18,200 nucleotides of DNA from Stramenopiles sp. TOSAG23-3. Its lineage: Eukaryota; Sar. The stretch spans positions 1 through 18,200 of the forward strand of contig LT642432.1 of the NCBI GenBank assembly GCA_900128585.1, written 5' to 3'. A program made the position numbers and the translations under genes. Under the pieces are notes generated by a model. That model was not told where the DNA came from, made no database searches, and saw only the letters and a list, made by a program, of their open reading frames with translations. Shown piece by piece: positions 1-12,000 of the stretch. Every line of letters starts with the position of its first letter. Within the stretch, counting starts at the first letter, position 1.

Positions 1-1
1 G

Positions 2-3000
2 GCCAATCAAGCAGTAGAGTACGGTGTACTTTTCGATGGGCCAAGCATTGGATCGCAGTTTGAGATAACCCGAATATCCATAAATAAAATGGAAGCAGGA
101 TCGTATGGGTGTGCTGCACAACACCTTCAACAACGGTGTATGCTATTTAACAAATGCGAGTTCCCTTCTGCGGGACTGCCAAAATCGTCCGCCGCAAATG
201 ATAAAAATAAACTTAGTTTATGCCTGCTGCGAAATGGTTGGAAGAACTCGAGTCAACTAGCTCAGCTTCAGCTAAGTGATATGAGAGATCTGCTGGTTTC
301 GCACTTACTTGCATTTGGAGAAAATGTTGTGGAAAATGACGAAAGCATAAATACACTTATCTCTATGTGTCCAAGCATGGTCGGGGCTAAGCTGTATTCC
401 TCGAAGACAAATACAATCGTTCGATCTACTAACGGGGCCGGAGCCTTCCCTAATGACCTTCTTCAATTGCATCTGCATGACCATTTCACCATTGAAACCT
501 CTTCTGGTGTTCTCTTTGATAGCCCAACCACAGAAACGATGTGGACTCGGCTTTCGCCCGGTGTCTTTAGGGGGGTTAACGTCTCGGCATGCGCTATTGT
601 TGAGATATCCATTAGTGCACACGATGGGTCTGTTGTATCCTGGTATGTTCGCCCTGTTCAACCCATTTCCGGGTACCCCACAAAACGTTATGGGCATACA
701 AATGGGTTCTACCCTAGTGGAAAATTAAGCGTGACTCACAAATACTGTTTGCCGCATGGAACATACCGGTTCGTAGCCCTCTCTACATCAGGAATTGGCT
801 GGAGTTCTAAAGGGTTTTACGGTGTTACGTGCCGTAAATTTGCCCATCTTGGTGGGCAAATTTTGCTCCCAGAGTCGCCATTAATATCAACATTCAATCA
901 GGATTTAACGTTTTCAACTGCAGTTTGCCATCGAAGTCCCACTTATTTGTATGGAGTTCGAAGTCCTGAAGGGAAATGGCAGCATGTAGATTGGGAAGTC
1001 AAACGGGTGATTGATGCGAGCGGCGTCTTTGATGGTATCTTAGTGGAAGAAGACGTTTACCATAAAGACAAGGGGGTAAATCATCTTGTGATTTCTCCGA
1101 GTGTCCCATCTTCGTTTGTTCGAAGTAAAGATCCCCCTCTTATGTTCGCTTCGGATGGTTTCGTAGTAATGGATGTAGAAACCCTTGCAAATGAAATGGA
1201 CTTTGTAGCCATATTAGACGTAGACGTAGAGTCGGCGGCTATGGTTGTTGGCGGAGAGGACCATAGAATATTTGACTACAACGCATCCCTAAAACAGCAC
1301 GAAGAAGAAGTAGGATACAATCATGGGGGAATCCAGTTAATGAGATCTGTGCTTAGTAAAGCCGAAGCAACGTTTGCCGTAGCAATGACTCAAGGGGATT
1401 TTGTAACCCCAGTCATTGCAGCATTTGATAACTGTGCTGTGGTACTATCAGGAAAGCGGGTAGGGATAAATATAGACACAGAATCATGGGTCCAAAACGA
1501 GGTGCCTTTCCATGTAGAAGAAACGTTTTTATCTGGGATCATATGGTCGTCTTATGATTCTAATAATTCACTGTGTAGTTCCAAAGTGGCTGCCCCAACA
1601 TTGCTGACAATAGAAATTTCGCCTACAGACCCCAGTGCAAATACGGCAGTGTTGGCTTGGACGCCTGGGGACAGTAAATGCACGGACAATGGACTCATAT
1701 TCTTGCGATGGGAAGTACAAATGGGTACGTCTCCGTACGATAATTTTGTTACAGTTCCTGGCTGCGATACGGCCGATCGGTACACAACTTTAGAGTGCAC
1801 AACAACAGAACTTATCAGAGATTCGTATGTTGCTTTCAGGGTACGAGAAAGATGTAATCTGGAACTGGCGTCAGGTATTTGGAAGCGTGTTTATAGGCAA
1901 ACCTTCAGCCCGCGGGCAGGTAGCCCTACTTCATTTCTTGCTGAACCATATGGCCATCAATCAATGTATCTCTCATGGGTGCCTTCGACAACCTCTTGCG
2001 CCAGTGCTGCATCTGTGTTTCAGAGATGGGAAATTAACATTGGTGTAGTCGGTGAGGAAAATAGCTTCTTGGGACCAAGTGGTTGCACTTGCCTAACGAA
2101 CCGCAGCTTTTCTTCATGCAATGCCGTGAACTTGCAATCAGAAACCCAGTATTCTTTTCAAGTACGAGAAGTGTGTATGACGGATGATGAGATTGCCGCG
2201 CCGTTTAGGTCAGGCATTTTCGTAACAACAATTACCGCCCAAACCTTGTCGGGGCGCGCTTCCCCACCAGAAATATTTTTCGGTGAAACCAATGTTTCTT
2301 CGACATTTATCGATGTAAGATGGGTACCTAATTCTATTGGCTGTGTCGAAGCTGGTTCCTCTTTCTCCCGTTGGATTGTTGAGTATTTAGACATCTCCAT
2401 TCCTGGAACTGTATATCTTCCTGCTTCCAACTGTGCGTCAAGTAATTTACCCCGGACAGCCGGAAATGAGTGCATATTGGCTGGGTTGCAGCCCCACCAT
2501 TCATACATTGTAAAGATAAGAGAAATGTGCACTGATTCGACACGGGCCAGTGCCCCCCAATATTCAGATGCGCATGCTACCTGGGGCTCTTCGGCCGGTA
2601 GGCCGATTGAATTACGGTCTGGATCAGCAGCTAGACCATCTGACGGTGTTGTTTCAGTGACTGGAATACATCGCATTTCGACGGGCATACTTCGCTTAGA
2701 AATAAGTTCTGTACATGATTTTAAAAAAGGGGACACAGTGGCATTAGAGGGTATTACATCAAACAGAAGTGTTGCCATTGATAAAGTGTCAGAGATTGTT
2801 GTCACCTCCTTATGCCTTCAATCGTCAGACCTTCAGCATGTGAGCGATTCAAAAGTTGTGTTAAATGCGGAGTTTTGTGATGAAGATGCATTTAAAAGGT
2901 GCGTTATCCTCCCTGTGGCTTCCACATACCCAACTGCAGAACAAATTTTTGCGGGTCTAGATTCTAGTGGCGTAAATGCGTCGTTTCGATCAAATTTACA

Positions 3001-6000
3001 ACAGTCCACGAATATCAATGTTGGTGGTTTAAACCCTAATACAGAATACAATGCCCACTGCGCGATGCTTAATGGCAACGGAGACTTTATTTCAAATGAA
3101 AAGGTTGCATTTCACACCGCATTTCAAAATTCAATATCAGAACAGCCCCGGATCGTCCAATTGACGGCATCACTATTGATTGTTCGGGTGACTTTTTCGA
3201 CTTCGGGTCTGGCTAGATGTATTATTGTACCTAGTGACACACTGGTTGAAGATGCTTCGTTCGTAATGGACGGAACAAACGGGGCGATAAAAGGGGCGCC
3301 ACCGGCCAGTGCAATGGCATCTCACGGAGATCCCTTCGAAGTAACATACGATATTTCGAGCCCAATAACAGATGCTGGTACACAATATGGCGTTTTCTGT
3401 GCCCAGTCTGCTGTTTTAAGTGGGAAAACCGCGTTCGTGGCCCCTTTCATTATCAGCCCAGTGAACCTTCTTGCAAATTATGTACATAATGGCCTTGTCT
3501 ACGCGACGTTGTCAGTACATTTCTCAAGCACAAACGAGTCGAACTGCATAATTTCGACTTCCGGGACGTATGTTTCAGCGACTGCAGTCGGCTCATGCTC
3601 ATCTAGTGGTGTGTTGCACCCGAGTGTGCCACATATTCACACGTGCTTCGGCTTATCTACCAGCGATTTATACTTTGCTCATTGCGTCCAAAATGGAATT
3701 GTAACAACTAGCATACAATTCGGTGCATTGTCGGCAAACAAAAGCCCAAAGCTTTCAAACTTGTCTGCAGCGCCAATTTTGAAGAAAACAGTGGCCAAAA
3801 GAATAGACAAAACCAGCGTTGAATTAGTTACAACCTTCTCAGGCTCTGGAAATTCTCGTTGTGTAGTCACGCTGCCAACATCGAGCAATAACATTAGGGC
3901 AAGTAGTATTCTTGACGGTTCCGCCCCCGGGGTTGTTGGGACCCCGCCTGTTTCAACAGAAGTAGAGGCGGGCATAGCACTCACCGTTGTCTATCCTGGC
4001 CTCAACAAGGGAACAGAGTATGAAGCATACTGCGCCCAAAACGGTGTGCTAGGAAACAAGGTGGCATTCGTAACTGCGTCGGATAATAGTATTATCGTGC
4101 CCCCGAAAATAACTAATAACCAGGGCGATAAAGTAGAAATAACAGTGGTTTTTGCTACTACGGGGATGGCTCGTTGTTGTGTTCGGCGCATTGAAAATCC
4201 ACCCAGCGTTCCATCAGCAACAGATATTTACAGTGACACGTCTGGAATGGCATACGCTGGAAACCTTCCTCCGCTTCAATCCGCAACAGGAGGCGACGCG
4301 TTTGTGCAAGTTGTACAGGGTTTGGCACCTGGGACAACATACGAGGCTTACTGCGCGCAAAATAATGTCCTCGGAAGTCGCCTTACATTTCGCACAAGAC
4401 CTCAGTCCCTTGCGGTCGATAACATCGTCAAACAACCGTCGCTCATTGCAGCAGGTAGTTTTTGGGCAAAAGTGACGGTGGCATTTACAGAAACGGGAAA
4501 CGCACGGTGTGCAATATTGAAGAGAGCTATAGGCGATGCCGAACCGTCTGCGACGCAAGTTTTGGGTGGGGATTTGGACGAATCTGGGGCACATATTCCA
4601 AAGATTCATGCTTTCGGGGGTTCTTCCGTTAATTTTACGTTCGTTGGTCTTTCCCCTGGGACTTCTTACGTTGTCTACTGTGCACTGGATAATGGGAATA
4701 GCAATTTCCCATTGACTCAAGCATTAAATATTGAAACATCTTCAATCTTAACACGGCCAGAGCTCGTCCAATACGATGACGGTGTTGCGATAATATCAGT
4801 AACGTTTTCGAAGGGGGGGGTCGCAAGATGCGCTGTAGTCCATTTTGACAACGTTGCGCGCCCAAATCCATCAGATATCCTAAATGGGGCAGTCAGTGGC
4901 TCCGTCGGTAACTCTTCTTCGGCCATATGGGCCAGGGGGGGAGTTCCCCAAACGTTTCGACATTCGAACTTGACTTCCGGGAGATTATACAAAGTGTACT
5001 GTGCTCTTGGGGACCTCGTCACTTCTGAAGTACAATTTTATTCGAGCTCTGTTAGAGAAAGTGCGCATGTCCATGAGTACGGCAGCAGCAGTGTAACAAC
5101 CAAAGTAATATTCGGTGCGAATGAATCCTCACGGTGCATTGTACTACCCAGTGGTTCTCCGGTGCCTAACTCAGAGCACATTGTGAAGGGCTTGAACATA
5201 TTTGGAACGCAAGCCGCGCATCTCACATCGTTAGACACACGTTACACTAAGACAGTGTCTGGATTGAGTGAAAACACTAACTATGACGTGCATTGTGCAC
5301 AACCACTAACGGTTTCATCATTTACTTTCCAAACGGCTCCTCAAAATATCTTGACATCAGACTTAGTGCCCAGTGATGCCAAAGGAACGTCCGTTAAGCT
5401 ATCAATAACATTTTCTTCAACTGGAACATATTCATGTGCCGTAGTGACAAAGGGGTCGACTGCGACGGCTGCAAACATATTAGACGGTACCGTTGGGGGC
5501 AAGATTGGCGCAGGCGCTACTGGCACAGCTGTCGGCGGTGCGTCTGTAGATTTGGTGTACAATAATCTCTTCCCAGGATCGATATATGACGCGTATTGTG
5601 CGCAAGGGTCGCTATTATCAAATCAGGCTAGCTTCGAAACCGATGCAATATTGAAGCCTCTTAAACTGGAGAAATTTTACGATGCAGAGCCGCGCGTTTC
5701 GATAACATTTTTAAAGGCGGGTTTTGTTCGATGTGTCGCTTTGGAAACTGCAGCAGCAAGCCCAACAATCGATACCATTTTGAGTGGCAATGTTGCGTCT
5801 CCAAAAAGTTACCCCGTTGGTTCAAACGTACATGCTGGAGTCCCGTACAATGTAGGGTTCGTTTCTTTACAAAAGGGAACCAACTACAACATATATTGCG
5901 CAAAAGACGGTATTCGCAGCGAAACATTAACGATTGTCGTCAGTGAAATAGTCTCTCCGTGCAAGGTTGTTCAGCAAAGTTTGAATACTGTAAAGATTCA

Positions 6001-9000
6001 AAGCACATACTCTGGCAGTGGCACAGTAAAATGCATTGTTCATCAAGATGACGATACAAACTTAAATAACACCGAAGTTTACGAAGGTTTACTTCCCGGA
6101 GTCCGCGGGGTGGTGCCGGCAGCCTCCTCAAACATTGCAGAGACGCCGCACGTTGTGGTTTACGGGGGGCTGGCTCCAAATAAATGGTACAGAGCAATGT
6201 GCGCACAACAGGGCGCGTTTCAAGTGAGTGAGCAACGATTTTTTTTAGACCCTGAATTTTCAGACCTTGACAATATTGTGATCACTGATATTTATAGTAA
6301 CTCCGTCAATTTCAAATATAAATTTTCACTGCCTGGCATATCACGGTGTGTCGTAGTCACTGGCAAACCCTCAATTGACTTAATCGAGAGCTCCCAAATA
6401 ATCTACGGGCCTATGGCCAATATACAAGGATTGCCAGCGAACTACAGTGCTGTTTCGTCCCATACGAACTATGATATTTCGTATGGAGGTCTGTCTGCAA
6501 ACACCGAGTATGAAATTTTTTGCGCAGTGGAGAGCATCGTGGTGCGATGTAAAAACACGTTTCGAACGTCGCATATAATCACCCATACTGCATTCATACA
6601 TTCGTTTATCAATCCATTGAGTGTAGATGTTGGTGTTCAGGTTGCAGTGACATTTGGCAAAGCGGGCCTAGCGCGCTGTGTCGTTTTACCGACGGAATCC
6701 CCTGCACCATCTAATGCAGGACTCATCTTGAATGACGATGTGGCAAATTCCCAGGGAAACCCGTCTTCGAAGAAATGGGCATATAGCGATGTACCGTTTA
6801 TTTCAGATCATACTGGGCTGGTTGTTGGCCATGCATATAGAGCCCATTGTGCACAGGGAGATCTTATATCCACCTCCATAAAATACTTAATAATTGGTGG
6901 AATAAATATGCAGACGAAAATTATTGAAGTTGGCCCAAGGCATGTTCGATTGGAGACCCGTTTTACAGCTGCTGGGAGCGCCAGGTGTGTGTTACTAACG
7001 AAAGGTTCAAATGTGCCAACCAGTGACCAAATTTTGCAAGGTTATAATGCTGTTGGGGTGAGCCCTTTTCCAATACTATTAATTTCAAACCAAAGCTACG
7101 TTGTTTTGTATGAAGGGTTGCAGCCTGGTGCCAAGTATGATGCCTATTGTGCAATGCGAAACGTTACGACAGAACGATTGCGTGTTCAGACATCATCTAT
7201 ACGTACTCCTCTTCGTATTTTTGAGAAAACTGGGAAGTCTGTCACCATTGTTGTCTCGTTCACCTGTGCGGGGATCACCCGATGTGCAGTTGTAGCTGCG
7301 GGATCAATTTCTCCAAAAGCATCCGATATATTGAGCGGTGTTGTCATTGATGCATTCTATTCAGCACCGATAAATGTTAGTGCCAATTCCGTGGCGATAC
7401 ACAAAATAGCGAGCCCACTAATGGTGCCACGTAACGAATATGATGCGTATTGTGCCACGGCTGGTATATTAACAGGCGCTAAAAGATTGTCTACTTCAGG
7501 GGGGCGTTTGCACGTAAGAACTAATGGCGTACATAGCTTTAGAGGTGGTCAAAGTGTATCGTTTGGGTCTTACAGTGGACCTTTGCCCTTGAAGACGGGG
7601 GTATTCCGTGTTAATAGACAGACGGGGAGCATTCCGAACGGACTCTCTTTGAGCACATTGGTGGATTACATTCCTGCAGAGGCTTGGGGTACAAAATCAA
7701 TGGGACACGTACAGAGGGTAACAGAGGAGTCGAATTTACATGGTTTGACCGTCGTGTGTGACAGCAACTGTAACGAGAGGCTGTCATGGCCACATTCTGC
7801 ATACATTGACGTGCAAGTAGGTATGTTTTCGAGTTTGTCGTGCTGCAACTCCGGTTGTGAGCAATATTGCGACTTATCTTGGGGAACGCTTCGACCTGCA
7901 GGCAACAAATTCCGAAACATTCTATCCGTGTCCTGGCGGGAAAATAAGTATGACACCTGTGCAAAATCTGGGAGCACATTTAGTAGATGGGACGTGCACT
8001 ACAAACGTTTAGAAGATGGAGCAAACTCGTACACTGCTGCTCCAGGATGCACGAACCTTGTTTCTCTGCCTGACACTTTTTGCGACGTTGACGGTTTGTC
8101 TGCCTCTTCATGGTATAGTTTTAGGGTTAAAATGATTTGTGCCGACTCCACTTCTTTTGACGAAAACACTGGAGGTAATGTAGTTCTTCCACTTGACAGT
8201 CCATGGTCCGAAGACTCGGAGTACTCATTTGCCCAAACACAAGTAAGTGGTCCTAGCCCACCTGTTCGTTTGACAACTGCTGAAAGAGCTGGGTCTTTGG
8301 TGTTCAGTATTGTGGCGATGAACATTGATCCCACTTCCACATTTGTAAAAATAAATACCTTGGGGCACTCATTTTCGGAAAATGAGTTGGTTTATATTAC
8401 AAATATTCCAGATGCGGGGCCGTCTGAGTTAAACGACATTGTGTACACCATAACGGGGGTAACAGAATCTTCATTTCAATTATTGAATATCACCTCGCTC
8501 TCAGTCAGTGGGACGTTCTCTGGGCAGGCAACTGAGTATAGCGGCATAAGAACTAATGAAACCATGTCCATTGTCTGGCAGCCAAGTGAAATCGAATGTG
8601 ATGTGGCAAAACCAACATCACAATTTGTACAATTTCACCCGCAATACATAAAAGTCGGGGACCCTATAGATGTAGTATCTGTCTCTGTTAATTCTGGGCA
8701 AAATGTTGAATTATCTTTGTCGTCTTTGGTCGCTGATTCAAACTTCTTACCCGGAGACAAAGTTGAAATGCAAAATTTGGCATCGGACGCCCCACACGAA
8801 CTTAAGAGTCAAACATTGTACATCCATGAAACCACAGACTATGGCATATCTTTGAAGGATATCAATACATTGAATGGGAGCATTTCCTTCACATTTACGG
8901 CTGTCAATTTGACTGTATCACATGCCTTTAAAAATGTTTCTGGAACAAACCCAGGCACAGCTTGCCACCATTGGCACGCCAGCAATTCTCGAAAACACAT

Positions 9001-12000
9001 CCTTTGTATTATGGAGTTGCTGACACCGAACACGTGGATCCAATTTAGGGTTCGAGAAATTTGTTCGGACAGTGGGGCATCCAGTGATTTTTCGGAGAGG
9101 TCAAAACCAATTAAGACTCTGGCCTCTTTTGCTCTTCCTCCATTGAACGTTAACCCGGGGCCGTTTGTATCACGGACATCCATGGGACTCAGCTGGGCTG
9201 GAGACGACAGTTCGTGTGTTTCTTCCGGTAGTGAATTTTTGAATTGGAAGATTGAATTAAGAGAAGTGGAACAGCTCAGAGGCGTATACATGGCACCTCA
9301 TTATGACATTCCATGGCGGGGTATTGAAGGAGACTGTGATAATGGCATATATAAATACGACTCAACCAGCTGTGTTGCTCCTGGGTTATTGTACAGTTCG
9401 AAGTACGCCTTTCGGGTTTCCGAAATATGCACCGATTCTGGGTTAAGCAGTGGACCTTCCAACACTAATGAACTTGTAATTGCCACGGATTCGTTTTGTG
9501 ATCCAGGTTATAGAACCAACCCTGTAAAACGGGACAGTTGCGTTGCGTGCGTTGCAGGAATGTATAACAGCGAGTTCGGACAAGATAATTGCAAAAACTG
9601 TGAAAATGGAAGGTTTGCGACGAATATGGGTATGGCTAAATGCGCCATGTGTTCTCCTGGCAAGCATGGTGTTTTCAACGAAACGGCTGGTTACTTCAGC
9701 TGCGCTCTGTGTAAAAAAACGGAATACAATGACGAATTTGGTGTGCCATACTCTCCCGGGTGCAAGGCTTGCCCGCACGGTCGTATGGCAGACGTACGAG
9801 GTCTGGCAAAATGCAAGAATTGTGCAGTTGGCAAGTATCAACCCGCAAGTGCAGAAATAGAATGTATACGTTGTAGCATAGGTCTATTTGCCGACATTGA
9901 AGGCATGTCTGAATGTGTGCCGTGTTCTAAGGGAACCGTTGGCCCATCGCAAGAGCTTAGCAAGTGCATTGGATGTGTCCCTGGAAAGTACATGGATGAA
10001 ATAGGTAGCACCGATGGGAGCTGTAAAGAATGCGATACTGGAAAGTCTGCCCCGTCAAATAACTCCCATATATGCACATCCTGTTTGGCCGGGCGGTTTG
10101 CTCAAAACACCTCATCAATAGTATGCTCGTTGTGTTTGACTGGTCAGTCGCAGTCTACCTCAACTAGTTCCAATTGTGTATCTTGTCCGAAGGGGCGGTT
10201 TACGAATATTCGTGGATCTACAGGTTGCACCAATTGTCCCACTGGTCGAACTTCCCCGAAAGAAGGAAGCACAGAGTGTACCTTGTGTCCTGGGGGGAAA
10301 TACAACAATATCCCAGGAGCTTCCACGGACTGCCTAATTTGCGTGAGTGGGAAAGATGCCCCGTTTGAGGGTGCCACAGAGTGTAGAGCTTGCAAGGCCG
10401 GAAGATTCCACGCAGGTGCGAGTGGAACGGAGGCCGAACCTTGCCAGGTGTGCGCCCTCGGTCAAGTAGCAAAAGGGACGGGAAACAGTGAATGTGAGAC
10501 TTGTTTGCCTGGGAAAATATCCAAGTTTTTAGGGGGGACATATTGCACGGAATGCTCTGTTGGTTTCTATACCGATCAAGCTGCTCAATCCGAGTGCAAA
10601 ATTTGCTCAGCGCAGAACAAGCACAGTAACTCTCCGAATCGAGATGACGTCTACCAAGACGAAACTGGGCAAAGCGACTGCAAAATATGTTCCAGTGGGC
10701 GAGCAGCTCCCGGAAGCAGCAGCTGTATCACTGACTGCACATGCTCTGCCGGTTCTTATAGAGACCAAGATAATAAATGCGCAGACTGTCCGTTCGGAAT
10801 GCAATGTGTCGGGGACAGCACTGATGATACTCCATGTGACTGCTCTGAAGGCAGCGCAACCGCCCCGTTGGGAAATCGCTACTACTGTCCCGTGGGCACC
10901 AGCGCCCAAAACCAACTCGTCGTTCTAGACGGGCATAGGATTACTACATCAATTGGCGCATCGGATTGCGATGATAAAGTAGGGATTAACTGGTGCTCCT
11001 GCACTCGTGGAGCAGTTGCGCTTTGCGAAATGGGGAGAGAATGCACATGTGGAGAATCACGAAAATGTCCTGCAGGTAAGTTTTCGTCGCGAACGGGCAT
11101 GTCCGAATGCAGAAAATGTGAAGCTGGCCAATATCAAAATGAACTGGGGAAAACGGAATGTAAAGTCTGCCCCAAGGGGTATAAATGTCCGTATGGAGCG
11201 CCCGTAAAATTTGACTGCTTCGAAAACTATACCTGTATTTCTGCTGCGCTTGATAAATGGGATACATGCGTCCAACGCGTTGTAAACCGAGAACAGAACC
11301 ATCACTGCGATGATGTCGGTGACGCAACTAGTGGTATATTGAGTATCGCTTACACTGAGTGTGATAATGCCACAATACTTGGAGGGGGGGAATTTAAAGG
11401 GGCGAAAGGGAACCTAACTGCTATTAGAGGAGCAGACATATGTCCCCGTATGGAGAATATCAATTACTTCTGTAAAGATGGGGTAGATTTAGAAACTGCT
11501 ATTCCCGCCGGATCCTTTGGGGTCAGCTGTGATGAAAACCACGAGAACTGTGATGACAAATGCCAAAGTAACTGCAACGATATCCAGGGTTGTCTGGCTG
11601 GCGAAATGTGTAACAACGGCCGTAGAGAAAGCTGCTCTGTAGGGAAATATGCTGAAGGATCAGGAAACGCCATTTGCTTGAGCTGTCCCCCAGGAAAAAT
11701 TACAAATGTTATTAAGCAGGCAGTATGCCTAGAGTGTCAAAAGGGACAGTTTTCTCCAATCAGTGGAGGATCTGTGTGTGACGATTGCCCTGCCGGTTAC
11801 GCAGCTGACTTGTTAGGATCCGTCAGTTGTGACGCATGCGTTCCTGGCCGCTATAGTGCCGTCCCCAAAGCCGGAAGCTGTGATGGCTGCCCCATGGGGA
11901 AATTTTCGAGTTCTGAAAACTCCACTATGTGTACGCAATGCCGTGATGGAACGGAAACGCCCGGTATAGCTTCACCTGAATGTCTGTTATGCCCAAAAGG

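Noticed and set aside
2158-2805. Minus-strand open frame of 215 codons inside the giant gene
   Set aside because: It is antisense to well-patterned FnIII-like modules and its own translation shows no domain. It is a shadow of the coding strand.
4813-4820. Runs of G (also 4935-4941 and 11384-11390) as possible frameshift errors
   Set aside because: Repeat and Cys-pattern homology continues in the same frame on both sides of each run, so no frameshift is indicated.
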